A DNA stretch of 64,000 bases from Oscillatoria sp. SIO1A7 (GCA_010672965.1 JAAHFN010000028.1:1-64000); one strand, 5' to 3'. Positions 17,756-26,093 are shown, counted from the stretch's first letter. Translations and numbers: made by a program. Notes: generated by a model not told the origin, from the sequence alone.

Positions 17756-17900
17756 CAGGACTTACGCAAGCCTAAGTCCATATCTAGTATTTGTAGGGGC
17801 AATCCAAAGAGCGATTCTCAGGGGCCCAGACGCTATGCGCTTGCGCGCAGGCTCCGCCAACGCGATCGCCCCTAGTCCTTGAGTCGATGCGTAAGTCCTG
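17756..17900. mobile_element. Family A MITE-like element, copy 4, with target duplication
   Basis: The element runs from CAGGACTTACGC to GCGTAAGTCCTG. AATACA flanks both ends exactly (17750-17755 and 17901-17906), a 6-bp target-site duplication. The interior contains the family core and an extra palindromic insert ending in a HIP1 site. Confidence 0.88.
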
Positions 17901-18138
17901 AATACATTTTTGCGAAAAGAGCAAAGATTGTCTCGGGAATGCTGTCGCCCTTACAATTAACGCCCGGGAAAATGGCGAGGGTATTGTCCTCTGATTTAAT
18001 TGCTGGGTCAAAATAAGCGATCGCGCCAGTTGCAGAGAAACCGGCGACTATTTTTTTTGAGAACAGGCGATCGCAGGGGAATGTTTAATGCTATATCGGC
18101 GATGAAACGGCCTCGATCTTAACAGTCTATCTCTGGCA

Positions 18139-18280
18139 TATAGCGGGTTTCAAATAAGTATAACGAACGAAGATTAGGGGCGACAGCATTCCCGAGACAG
18201 TCTTGGCCGTACAAGAGTAACCTCTGGTACTCTCGTTGCTTCGCCCCAGGAAACCTCAAGCCAATTTGAGAAAGGCTATA
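18139..18280. repeat. Family E element, copy 1
   Basis: The ends TATAGCGGGTTTCAAATAAG and ATTTGAGAAAGGCTATA are imperfect inverted repeats 142 bp apart. They enclose GGGGCGACAGCATTCCCGAG and TTGCTTCGCCCCAGGAAACC, found in other family copies. Non-coding. Confidence 0.75.
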
Positions 18281-18382
18281 TTTACCCATCCTAAAGCAGA
18301 AATTTGTACTTATGCTAAGACCGATTAGGGCCAGCTTTATTTAAACTAATTACAAAAAGTAAAAAATATTTTGTAAAAAAGG

Positions 18383-18410
18383 TTGACAATTTAAAAAATA
18401 GTGCTATAGT
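18383..18410 (+). promoter_or_regulatory. Sigma-70-type promoter of the 75-aa gene
   Basis: TTGACA (18383-18388) and TATAGT (18405-18410) are separated by 16 bp in AT-rich DNA. Transcription would begin near 18417, about 58 bases before the ATG at 18475. Confidence 0.8.
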
Positions 18411-18430
18411 AAAGATGTCAGCAAAAAAAA

Positions 18431-18447
18431 AGGGGCGTTGAGCCCCT
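18431..18447 (+). promoter_or_regulatory. Leader hairpin before the 75-aa gene
   Basis: AGGGGC and GCCCCT form a 6-bp stem with a GTTGA loop, preceded by a run of nine A residues, within the short 5' leader. There is no following T-run, so this is not a simple terminator. A role in mRNA stability or antisense termination (the A-run reads as T on the other strand) is possible. Confidence 0.5.
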
Positions 18448-18474
18448 CGTCACACAATAAAGGATGTAATTTTT

Positions 18475-18702
18475 ATGAATGGATTTCGTTGGAATCTCAA
18501 CGATTTAATCGTCAACACTCAAACCAACCCCCAAGGACGGCGCAGCTTGACTCGTCAAGAAATCTTTGTTTTGGGTTGGTTGATATCCTACACAACGGAC
18601 CGCCACTATAGCGACCTGCTCCGGGATTGCAAGCTCGCGCCAGAGCAATGCCATACGGCGATCGAAGGATTATTAGAGTTAGACCTCTTGCGCTTGCGCT
18701 AA
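18475..18702 (+). CDS. Conserved-looking small protein (75 aa)
   Basis: The product is 75 aa, hydrophilic, probably cytosolic. It starts MNGFRWNLNDLIVNTQTNPQ, contains TRQEIFVLGWLISYTTDRHY and a Leu-rich C-terminal helix (AIEGLLELDLLRLR). I do not recognise a named family. The gene is complete as a transcription unit: a TTGACA/TATAGT promoter, a 58-base leader carrying a hairpin, an AAGGA ribosome-binding site 10 bases before the ATG, and a rho-independent terminator 25 bp after the stop. The helical, winged-helix-like spacing could suit a small regulator, but that is only a guess. Confidence 0.7.
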   Translation: MNGFRWNLNDLIVNTQTNPQGRRSLTRQEIFVLGWLISYTTDRHYSDLLRDCKLAPEQCHTAIEGLLELDLLRLR

Positions 18703-18725
18703 ACGGTCCAACTATTAGTAAATTG

Positions 18726-18758
18726 GCCCCCGGCTCCCCTGGAGTCGGGTTTTTTGCG
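18726..18758 (+). terminator. Terminator of the 75-aa gene
   Basis: CCCGGCTCC and GGAGTCGGG pair across a CCT loop, followed by TTTTTTG. Confidence 0.8.
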
Positions 18759-18774
18759 CCAAGTCATTATAGCA

Positions 18775-19030
<256 letters not shown>

Positions 19031-19065
19031 AGCAGACTAGATAGCGATCGCGCCTGGGTGCTGGA

Positions 19066-19195
19066 TGCCGGATATAACGGATGGTTGGCAGCGGATTGGT
19101 AACGGATGTAGCGGATGATTGGCAGCGGATGTAGGATGATTGGCAGCGGATTGGTAACGGATGTAGCGGATGATTAGCAGCGGACGTAATAGATG
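19066..19195. repeat. Degenerate inverted counterpart of the 34-bp tandem array
   Basis: Irregular repeats of GGATGTAGCGGATGATTGGC-type sequence are the reverse complement of the downstream 34-bp unit. The two arrays could form a very large imperfect cruciform. Confidence 0.65.
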
Positions 19196-19261
19196 AAAAT
19201 GAAACTCCGCTAGGCTTTTTAGAGAAATGAGTTAACAAGCAATTAATTGGTAAAAAGATTG

Positions 19262-19551
19262 CCAACAATCCGCTACATCCGCTAAATATCCGCTGCCAAC
19301 AATCCGCTACATCCGCTAAATATCCGCTGCCAACAATCCGCTACATCCGCTAAATATCCGCTGCCAACAATCTGCTACATCCGCTAAATATCCGCTGCCA
19401 ACAATCCGCTACATCCGCTAAATATCCGCTGCCAACAATCCGCTACATCCGCTAAATATCCGCTGCCAACAATCCGCTACATCCGCTAAATATCCGCTGC
19501 CAACAATCCGCTACATCCGCTAAATATCCGCTGCCAACAATCCGCTATCCG
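19262..19551. repeat. 34-bp tandem repeat, eight full units plus a partial
   Basis: The unit begins CCAACAATCCGCTACATCCG and ends CTAAATATCCGCTG. Starts fall at 19262, 19296, 19330, 19364, 19398, 19432, 19466 and 19500, with a partial at 19534. Units are identical except for one substitution in the fourth. There are no spacers, so this is not a CRISPR array. Confidence 0.95.
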
Positions 19552-19714
19552 ATCGCTTTTCCCCGCAGACAAGAGCGATCGCGCCATGCAGAGTAGGAGA
19601 AGAAACCGGGTTTCTGCGACAATTTTGGCAAGAAGCGGAAAATTTGAGAAGAAACCGGGTTTCTAGCCCCCAGAAAAAGGAGATTGAGTAGCGGCAAGAC
19701 TTAATACCTAAATC

Positions 19715-20320
19715 CTAAATATTTAACTGCCGTTCTAGCTCGGCAATTCTCGCCTGCAAAGGAGCAACAGCCGCTTCAACTTTTCCTTCAACCTCCGCCT
19801 CAGAATACCTGACGGGAATATGCTGAGTACAGTTTTCGCTAAAAGCTTCGACCTCAAATAGAATAGCCCGTTCGACCTTCGCCGGATAGTTCGGATCTTG
19901 CAATCGTTCGATTAGAGCCAGATCCTTTTCTATAACTCTAGCTCGTCCCCATACCTTAACGCGCTTCCGGTGACGATAATCCATCAAAAATAGAAATGCC
20001 CGATCGCTTCCAGACAAATTGCCGACGGTAATATACTGGACATTGCCGGAAAAATCGGCAAATCCCAAAGTCTTCTCGTCCAATACTTTCAGAAATCCGG
20101 GCTGGCCGCCACGAAACTGAATGTAAGGATAGCCATTAGAACTGACGGTTCCCAGATAAAAGCCATCCAATTGAGCAATAAACTTTTCCAGCTTTGGGGT
20201 AATTGAATCATTAGCAGACCCTTGGCTGATATAGCGATCGTATGTTTCTCGCGAGCCCCGCCGTTCCTGAGCTGCTTTCACCTCCGGCGTAAAGGCCAGT
20301 TCTCCAAACTTGCTTGGCAT
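19715..20320 (-). CDS. Pyridoxamine 5'-phosphate oxidase-like FMN-binding protein
   Basis: The product is 201 aa. The split-barrel flavin domain covers about 40-170: FIAQLDGFYLGTVSSNGYPY, IQFRGGQPGFLKVLDEKTLG and FADFSGNVQYITVGNLSGSD are typical of the PNPOx-like branch with an N-terminal MPSKFGELAFTP leader. A short coiled coil ends the protein (AAVAPLQARIAELERQL). Such proteins bind FMN or F420 and reduce or shield small substrates; the substrate is unknown. It lies tail-to-head upstream of nothing recognisable. The GST gene 130 bp upstream on the same strand may be cotranscribed with it, and an associated redox or detoxification role would fit. Confidence 0.85.
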   Translation of the reverse strand: MPSKFGELAFTPEVKAAQERRGSRETYDRYISQGSANDSITPKLEKFIAQLDGFYLGTVSSNGYPYIQFRGGQPGFLKVLDEKTLGFADFSGNVQYITVGNLSGSDRAFLFLMDYRHRKRVKVWGRARVIEKDLALIERLQDPNYPAKVERAILFEVEAFSENCTQHIPVRYSEAEVEGKVEAAVAPLQARIAELERQLNI

Positions 20321-20339
20321 CTATTGCTCCTATTAATAG

Positions 20340-20452
20340 GTAATATTTTTTCTAAAAAAGGGCGAATCGCCCCTACAAGACGCAGAAGAGTTTAGCCTGT
20401 AGGGGCGATCGGCAATTCGTCCATGTAGGGGGGATTCGCGAATCGCCCCTAC
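20340..20452. repeat. TAGGGGCGA / TCGCCCCTA palindromic repeats
   Basis: Interspersed TGTAGGGGCGAT and ATCGCCCCTAC units fill the gap between GST and the flavin protein gene. One arm provides the GST stop codon region. A similar palindrome lies at about 48567-48595. Confidence 0.55.
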
Positions 20453-21072
20453 TGCGTTGCAAGAGACTTTTCAATTCCTGGCATTCCGACAAAACCGGGC
20501 AGAGTCTTCACCCGATCGATCCAAGCTCGAACATATGGATAGGGATCGAGAGAAATTTTGCCATCGGGAGCTAGAGCAATGTAGGGAAATATAGCAATAT
20601 CTGCAACTGTCGGGCGATCGCATTCCAACCAGTCGCGATTCTCGCTCAAATGGCGATCGAGTTGACCCAGAATAAATTCCGCTTTCTGACACGCCCGGTC
20701 AATATTAATAGTTTTTGCATTAAACAGATGGTATAAGCGGGCTGACTCTGGTCCTTGGCGCACTTCACCAGTAGCCGCCGACAGCCAGCGCATAACCTGG
20801 GCCAAGGGCAAAGCTTCTAAGGGCAACCATTCCTCGCCCCCATATTGACGGGCCAAATAAACCAGAATCCCTTGAGCATCTGCCAGGACAATTTCCCCAT
20901 CTACCAAAACAGGCACTTGTCCAAAAGGATTGAGCGCCAAAAACTCTGGTTTTTTGTGAGCCCCTTTGAGCAGATCGACCGCAATCCATTTATACTCAAG
21001 CCCCAACAGGGATAGCAGAAGCTTGACTTTATAAGTATTTCCAGATAGTTCGTGACCGTGAAGCTCTAGCAT
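20449..21072 (-). CDS. Glutathione S-transferase family protein
   Basis: The product is 207 aa. The N-terminal thioredoxin-like domain (about 1-78) begins MLELHGHELSGNTYKVKLLL and has the conserved cis-Pro segment FGQVPVLVDGEIVLADAQGI. The all-helical C-terminal domain contains WLECDRPTVADIAIFPYIAL, the family N-cap/hydrophobic staple. These enzymes conjugate glutathione to electrophiles or reduce peroxides. The promoter is well formed, with an operator overlapping it and a divergent TetR gene 410 bp away. The gene is therefore probably repressed by that regulator and induced by an electrophile. A GAGG ribosome-binding site lies near the ATG. Confidence 0.9.
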   Translation of the reverse strand: MLELHGHELSGNTYKVKLLLSLLGLEYKWIAVDLLKGAHKKPEFLALNPFGQVPVLVDGEIVLADAQGILVYLARQYGGEEWLPLEALPLAQVMRWLSAATGEVRQGPESARLYHLFNAKTINIDRACQKAEFILGQLDRHLSENRDWLECDRPTVADIAIFPYIALAPDGKISLDPYPYVRAWIDRVKTLPGFVGMPGIEKSLATQ

Positions 21073-21095
21073 TAATTGGACCTCATAAAATGACT

Positions 21096-21148
21096 GTACC
21101 GTTCGTTCGGTACATATTTACTATACCGTTCGTTCGGTACAATGTCAA
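21096..21148 (-). promoter_or_regulatory. GST promoter with twin TetR-type operators
   Basis: On the minus strand TTGACA (21143-21148) and TATAGT (21120-21125) are 17 bp apart. One operator (21123-21140) fills the spacer and touches the -10. A second (21096-21113) lies just downstream of the -10. Each has inverted arms TACCG/CGGTA around a 6-bp centre. Two identical sites on the promoter strongly imply repression by the adjacent TetR protein. Confidence 0.85.
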
Positions 21149-21470
21149 GGGATGGGGTGTGGGGTGTGGGGTGTGGGGTGTGGGGTGTGGGGAGGGTGGG
21201 AAGGGTGGGGAGTATGGGGAGGGTGGGAGAAGGGGGATGTAGGGTGCGCAATGCGCACCAGATGCAGGGTACGCATTGCAATCCAAACTCTATTTGTAGA
21301 GTTAGACCAGGCAATTTGCGTAAGTCCTGAAGGAGTTTGGGGGAGGTATAGCATTACTGACGCTCGGGCGCGGACAGTTACAAAGTGCCACTAGCTTGAA
21401 TTGGCAAGATTTTGACGCTCAAGCTGACTGCTGATAGCTGATAGCTGACCGCTTACTGCTATATAAGGAG
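21149..21470. repeat. GTGTGGG array and inverted family B remnant
   Basis: GTGTGGGGT and GGGTGGGGA units occupy about 21153-21235. A degenerate family B sequence in reverse orientation (GACGCTCAAGCTGACTGCTG near 21414, ending TACTGCTATAT at about 21464) abuts the TetR ribosome-binding site. Confidence 0.65.
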
Positions 21471-21482
21471 GACGAAACCAAG

Positions 21483-22064
21483 ATGGATAGGCAAGATAAA
21501 AAACTTAAAATTTCTGCAAATGCCAAAAGCCATATTCCCTGCTTGTTGCAATTGTTTCGAGAGTATGGCTACGATGGTGCGACTTTAGCTAAGATTTCTG
21601 AGGCGACGGGTTTAGGGAAAGCGAGTCTTTATCATCACTTTCCCGGCGGCAAAGAGCAGATGGTTGAAGCAGTGCTAGATTTTCTCGAAGATTGGGTCGA
21701 GGAAAACATTGCTCGGCCGCTTCAAAGCGATGGCGAGGCTTCGACCCGGTTGCAGCGAATGTGCGATCGCATCAGCGAATTATATGAAAATGGCGAACAG
21801 CCTTGTTTATTGGCAATTTTGCTGATGGGATCTGCCCGAGATCTATTTCATGCCAAAGTGAGCTTGCGCTTGAGAGGATGGATTGAAGCGATCGCCGCCG
21901 TATTAATTGAAGCAGGAACCAGCGAAATCCTAGCCAAACAACGGGCAGAAAATGCCATTATTGCCATTCAAGGTTCGTTAATTTTATCCCGAGGTTTGGA
22001 CGATCCGACTATTTTTCAGCGAACCATCCAAGAAATTCCCGACAATCTTTGTCAGGGGCTATAA
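21483..22064 (+). CDS. TetR/AcrR-family regulator
   Basis: The product is 193 aa. The N-terminal DNA-binding domain shows FREYGYDGATLAKISEATGL then GKASLYHHFPGGKEQM, the typical TetR helix-turn-helix. The C-terminal ligand domain (GEQPCLLAILLMGSARDLF, AIQGSLILSRGLDDP) resembles the LmrA/YxaF branch. AAGGAGG (21465-21471) precedes the ATG by 11 bases. It is divergent from the GST gene, whose promoter carries two TACCG-N6-CGGTA sites. I infer that this protein represses GST and releases it on binding an electrophilic or aromatic ligand. A remnant of family B lies immediately before the ribosome-binding site and may have altered autoregulation. Confidence 0.9.
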   Translation: MDRQDKKLKISANAKSHIPCLLQLFREYGYDGATLAKISEATGLGKASLYHHFPGGKEQMVEAVLDFLEDWVEENIARPLQSDGEASTRLQRMCDRISELYENGEQPCLLAILLMGSARDLFHAKVSLRLRGWIEAIAAVLIEAGTSEILAKQRAENAIIAIQGSLILSRGLDDPTIFQRTIQEIPDNLCQGL

Positions 22065-22174
22065 GTTAGGGTGTGGGGTGTGAGGTGTGGGGAAACTGAG
22101 TAGGACTGGGTAGGAAATTTATTGCGATCCCTCTTGTTTGGCTATCTATAGGCAAAAACCGGGAAGCCGCAATT

Positions 22175-22561
22175 TCACAACTTTCTGCGATTAACGCGGG
22201 ATAGGAATTCCTCTCGAATCCTTGACTTATGATTGTCCGTTACAATTGCTCCAAAACATCGCCAGACAAACTTTTTTGCCGCTTCCTCGTAATCGTCTCC
22301 ATCGAAATCAAGGAACTCAAGGGCATCTTGATAATGGCTAACGATAAAAGACTCAGGGCGTCCGAGTTCAAACTCATTCATAATGCAGTTCATTGCTCGT
22401 TGAGTCAGTTCTGACTCTTCTGGCCCAATTTCTATATGGATTGGAAAGTAATTAACCTCCATCCACAGTTTGAGTTCTGCTGAGGATATCTGCCCCGAGC
22501 CCCAGTCAATTAAAATTTGTCTTAATTCTTCTTTAGTTATCGGCTCAGTTCTATCTGGCAT
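22175..22561 (-). CDS. Hypothetical acidic protein
   Basis: The product is 128 aa from ATG 22561 (MPDRTEPITKEELRQILIDW); the longer frame would overlap the next gene. It is acidic and helical, with a Trp-rich segment (WGSGQISSAELKLWMEVNYF), and appears cytosolic. I do not recognise the family. It lies 50 bp downstream of a small membrane-protein gene on the same strand, so the two may be cotranscribed. The C-terminus is basic (RIREEFLSRVNRRKL). Confidence 0.6.
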   Translation of the reverse strand: MPDRTEPITKEELRQILIDWGSGQISSAELKLWMEVNYFPIHIEIGPEESELTQRAMNCIMNEFELGRPESFIVSHYQDALEFLDFDGDDYEEAAKKFVWRCFGAIVTDNHKSRIREEFLSRVNRRKL

Positions 22562-22610
22562 AAAATCTCCGTTACAAATGAATAATATATTCTCCGGTAT
22601 TAGCCCAGTT

Positions 22611-23009
22611 TCAAAACTTCGGGAAAGCATCATTGACCCAGGATTTGCAGACGTTCCCATAACTCGCCTCTAGCTCTGGCGTAGCGCAGGGAAGATTGCG
22701 AGAGCGTTTCTCTCCCTCTCTATCGATTCTAGTAAAAATAAAAACGCCGGTTTCTACGGACATAACAATCGCAGCATCTTTTGCTCCTTTCATTAGCAGT
22801 AAAAACATTAAGATAAAACTCGGAATCAACAAAACAACATAAAGGAGTGTCGCATACATTTGTTGTCGCGCCATTTTCATAAATGCTTGCAAATCTTGGC
22901 TATTTGCAATTTGAGAGTGACGCTTGAGAAATCTAGCAATTTGCCTTCTCGATAGAAATAGCAAGGCGACTATAAGCGCTTTAGAAGTTAAATAGAGTAT
23001 CGGTAGCAT
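22611..23009 (-). CDS. Small membrane protein, tandem paralogue 2
   Basis: The product is 132 aa. Hydrophobic segments at about 5-20, 55-75 and 80-98 suggest two or three membrane passes. Between them lies a basic amphipathic stretch (ARFLKRHSQIANSQDLQAFM). The C-terminus has NLPCATPELEASYGNVCKSW with two cysteines. It is clearly paralogous to the protein at 23428-23835 (shared RHS.I...QDLQAFMKM.RQQMY and RNLPCATPELE.). Function is unknown. It lies just upstream of the acidic hypothetical gene. The region between the paralogues holds a long inverted repeat. Confidence 0.65.
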   Translation of the reverse strand: MLPILYLTSKALIVALLFLSRRQIARFLKRHSQIANSQDLQAFMKMARQQMYATLLYVVLLIPSFILMFLLLMKGAKDAAIVMSVETGVFIFTRIDREGEKRSRNLPCATPELEASYGNVCKSWVNDAFPKF

Positions 23010-23032
23010 CTGGGTATCCGGTTAAAAAATAA

Positions 23033-23123
23033 GCGATCGCCAATTAGCTGTCAGCTACAACCTCCAATTTTAAAGCCTACTGAGAGCGATCGCCCACAGC
23101 ACCCACAGCTAATTGGCGATCGC
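23033..23123. repeat. 18-bp inverted repeat between membrane-protein paralogues
   Basis: GCGATCGCCAATTAGCTG (23033-23050) is exactly inverted at 23106-23123, 55 bp apart. Each arm carries a HIP1 site. The surrounding 23010-23427 gap holds no gene. Confidence 0.9.
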
Positions 23124-23427
23124 GCCTCGCTCCAGTCCCTTGTCTGGATTAACCAATCTTACTCAACTCTCGCTGACTGGCAATCCGATCGCAGATCCCA
23201 CTTGTCCAGTTAGCCCAGAATCAATTTGCAGTTTTTAGGATTGGCGCGATCGCTGCTTTCGCCTCGCCCCCAATGTCAAGATTGTTACAAAGGGGAAAGC
23301 TAGAAGTCCCGCACCGAGAGGGTTTCTCAATCCACTCTATTGCTGACCCCGAGTGCTGATACCTAAAATTACTATATGCGCGCGCAAGGAAGGCGCGATC
23401 GCTCTCCAGGTCTATATAAATCGGAAG

Positions 23428-23835
23428 TCAAAACTTGGGAAAAGTATCCTTAACCCATGATTGGCCGACTTTCGCATAAGCTTGTTCTAGCTCCGGTGTC
23501 GCGCAGGGGAGATTGCGACAACGTTCTTCTAGTTTTTTATTAATTTGAGCCAAAGTAAAAAAGCTGATGTTTAAGGCAATCACTATTGCCACTATTGCAG
23601 GGTTTGTAATGTTCGTTAACAGCACGAAACAGAGCAGAATAGCAGTTGGAAACGACAAAACAATAGCAACGATTGCCATATACATTTGTTGTCGCACCAT
23701 CTTCATAAATGCTTGCAAATCTTGGCGATCGTCAATCCGAGAGTGACGCTTGAGAAATCGAGCAATGTGAATTCGCGCTAGAAAAAGCAAAGTAAGGAAT
23801 ATAGCTTGAGATATTAAGTAGGGTATCAGTAGCAT
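23428..23835 (-). CDS. Small membrane protein, tandem paralogue 1
   Basis: The product is 135 aa with hydrophobic segments at about 5-20, 53-75 and 82-100 and the same basic stretch and C-terminal CATPELE.AYAKVGQSWVKD block as the paralogue at 22611-23009. It has one C-terminal cysteine (NLPCATPELE) instead of two. It is likely an inner-membrane protein; I do not recognise the family. Tandem duplication is plain from the collinear shared blocks. The ATG at 23835 is preceded by AT-rich DNA with possible promoter elements. Confidence 0.68.
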   Translation of the reverse strand: MLLIPYLISQAIFLTLLFLARIHIARFLKRHSRIDDRQDLQAFMKMVRQQMYMAIVAIVLSFPTAILLCFVLLTNITNPAIVAIVIALNISFFTLAQINKKLEERCRNLPCATPELEQAYAKVGQSWVKDTFPKF

Positions 23836-24099
23836 TGATTTTTTACCAGGATTTAAATACGTCTATTATCATTATACATATGTCATACTCAAATTATAAA
23901 ATTAACTCTTTTCAATAAATCGCAAGCGATATTTTTTATATAAAACACTTTGAATTGTCCTAAAAAAACAATTCTCCCGTAGGACGGGCGTCCCGCCTGT
24001 CCGCCAGCGCGGATAAGAACTTCTCGTGTCGCCCGTCCTACGCGGGATTCCAAATTTTTTGAATTTTTTGTGGGTAATTAAGCGGATTTGATATTAGAT
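23836..24099. other. Intergenic region with family F remnant
   Basis: The right half of a family F element is present: the GTAGGACGGGCGTCCCGCCT core at about 23980 and the end TAATTAAGCGGATTTGATAT near 24075-24094. The left inverted end is not recognisable. The rest is AT-rich. Confidence 0.55.
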
Positions 24100-24197
24100 A
24101 GGCTTTGAGCAATTAACTGTCAGCGGTCAGCAGCTAACCCTATTGCGTTGGGCTAACTGCTGACCGCTGACCGCTGACCGCTAATTGCTCAAAGCCT
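24100..24197 (-). terminator. Long inverted repeat at the 3' end of the SLH gene
   Basis: A 16-bp perfect stem (AGGCTTTGAGCAATTA at 24100-24115 with 24182-24197) encloses a second imperfect stem (GCGGTCAGCAG with CTGCTGACCGC). The outer right arm encodes the last residues of the SLH protein. There is no T-run, so it may act as a 3' stabiliser rather than a classic terminator. Confidence 0.5.
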
Positions 24198-26064
24198 CCA
24201 AAGTTCTCACCGTCAGCACTTGCGGGGGAGTAGAATCTGGGGGATAGAGAAAATCAACTTCAACCAGGCGGCTGAAACCGGCAGGTATTTCCAAAGTAAC
24301 CAACGGTTCGCCCTCTTGTCCGCGTTTTTGGACGAGATGAAAATAGTCTGTCTGCAAGGCACCGCGAGGGTCTTCGTAACGCACTCGAACCGTACCGCGA
24401 AAGAAAACCCTATCGCTCTCCTGGAGAAAAGCCAATTCTTGTCCGGGCTCGTCTGCCTCCTCGTTCTTCAATGGCGAAGAAAAAGTCACCGTAACCTTCT
24501 GGGTATCGCCAGTATTATTGGCCAGAGGCAAAGACAGATTATATTCCACTCCATAATTGGCATGAGCAAAATAGGCCGTATCTTCATAGCGCGCTAACAT
24601 CGGAGCGCTTTGCACTTGTCCCGTACCCAGAGTCACCTTATGAATCGTACCGATAACATAAGAAAATGCCCGACCGGGCTCCGGGATGCTGAGATACTCG
24701 GCATTGCGATCGTCTGTAATTTTTGCTTCCCATTGCGCTCCCCCGGACACCCCAGCCACGCGACCAAAAGTAATCGGCAATTGCACCACTGGTTCTAAAG
24801 GAGTCGGAACCGCATCGCGAGGTTCCGCCAGTTTTCCAGTTAAGAGCAAGTCTTCCCATTCTTCTAAAGTAGGAGCGCGATAAGTGCTGTCGCCATTCAA
24901 TGGCGCTCTCATTGCCAAATTAGCAACATAAACTAGGCCGTTGCTAGACAAGCGCATCATCGTAGAGCGACCGTTAGAGACCGGAACGACATCCCCCAAA
25001 GGAATCGGCAAATTCATTAACATCTTGCTTTCCCCGGGGGGAATATCCAGATAGCGGGGAAAAATCCGCTGTCTGCGCCGGCGCAGAATTTCATTCATCG
25101 TTCGACTCCCCGGACCGGCATAAGTATCCCCCGTCGCATTATCGACCATAGCGGGCAAATCGATAAACAGCGCATCTGGAGAAGTCAGATAAGTAGAGGC
25201 ATGCAGCACCTCTACCGTAACCGTTTCCCGAGTCGGATTGTGAACGATCGCTCCTTGATAAAACGGCCGCGTCTCCGCCTGGGTTCTGGCTCTAACAATA
25301 TGGTGGGAAAAAAAGTCAAATCGTCCTTTAAGGGGCAAATTTAAATGAGCTTGCGGCGTCTTCTTCCCTTCCGGCGGAAAAGTAGAAACCAATATCCCTT
25401 CCGTTCCTATGATTTCTGGACTATTGCTATTAAAAGTAGGAATTGTATCGAGCTGACCGGGCAAAGGACGCACCTCCATTTTGGGTTCTTGAAACCCGGC
25501 AGTATATTGGTTAGGCACCCCAGGAATGCCTAATGCGCTACAAAGAAAAGCAGCCACATCGCCTCTCGTCGTGCTATTGTTTGGCGCTAGAGATTTTACA
25601 TCCGGGTAATTGACTACCAACCCTCCCACCGTTGCCGCCGCCACCATCGCTTTAGCATAGTTAGGAATCTGCATGGCATCGTCAAAAAAATTATCTAGCG
25701 TTTGCTCTACATTAGCAGGGGGTGCTAACTTTAGCTGTGCTGCCAAAACAATTATTGCTTGTACGCGGGGAATCTGGCGCTGGGGTTGAAAAGTGCCATC
25801 GGGATAGCCTGCAAAAAAACCTCTTTCCGAAGCCATTTTTATCGCATTGTAGCCCCAGTACCTTTTAGAAACATCTTTAAAAGAAACGGCTTCTCGCACT
25901 ACTTTGGCATCGGGAAAAGAATTATTCATCAATATGGCAAACTCAGTGCGGGTCACTGTTTTATTTGGCCGAAAAGTGCCATCGGGATAGCCGCTGACTA
26001 AGTTGCGCTGTTTCAACTGGAGGATGCACTCCTTGGCCCAATGATTATCAATATCGGAAAACAT
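24181..26064 (-). CDS. SLH-domain protein with DUF3370
   Basis: The product is 627 aa. Three S-layer homology repeats occupy about 1-185 (FSDIDNHWAKECI; GYPDGTFRPNKTVTRTEFA; FKDVSKRYWGYNAIKMA; GYPDGTFQPQRQIPRVQAI). The rest (about 200-620) is a beta-rich DUF3370 domain (PFYQGAIVHNPT, DATGDTYAGPGSRTMNEIL-like segment). SLH repeats bind pyruvylated or similar cell-wall polysaccharide, so the protein is expected at the cell surface. Oddly the first residue is already in SLH repeat 1 and there is no signal peptide. Either export is unconventional or an upstream exon-like start has been lost. DUF3370 function is unknown. The last codons lie in a long inverted repeat. Confidence 0.85.
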   Translation of the reverse strand: MFSDIDNHWAKECILQLKQRNLVSGYPDGTFRPNKTVTRTEFAILMNNSFPDAKVVREAVSFKDVSKRYWGYNAIKMASERGFFAGYPDGTFQPQRQIPRVQAIIVLAAQLKLAPPANVEQTLDNFFDDAMQIPNYAKAMVAAATVGGLVVNYPDVKSLAPNNSTTRGDVAAFLCSALGIPGVPNQYTAGFQEPKMEVRPLPGQLDTIPTFNSNSPEIIGTEGILVSTFPPEGKKTPQAHLNLPLKGRFDFFSHHIVRARTQAETRPFYQGAIVHNPTRETVTVEVLHASTYLTSPDALFIDLPAMVDNATGDTYAGPGSRTMNEILRRRRQRIFPRYLDIPPGESKMLMNLPIPLGDVVPVSNGRSTMMRLSSNGLVYVANLAMRAPLNGDSTYRAPTLEEWEDLLLTGKLAEPRDAVPTPLEPVVQLPITFGRVAGVSGGAQWEAKITDDRNAEYLSIPEPGRAFSYVIGTIHKVTLGTGQVQSAPMLARYEDTAYFAHANYGVEYNLSLPLANNTGDTQKVTVTFSSPLKNEEADEPGQELAFLQESDRVFFRGTVRVRYEDPRGALQTDYFHLVQKRGQEGEPLVTLEIPAGFSRLVEVDFLYPPDSTPPQVLTVRTLEALSN

Positions 26065-26093
26065 TAGCTGCCTCTAAACGATACGGCTCACAC

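Noticed and set aside
19262-19551. CRISPR-like array
   Set aside because: Units are directly contiguous with no spacers, and there are no cas genes.
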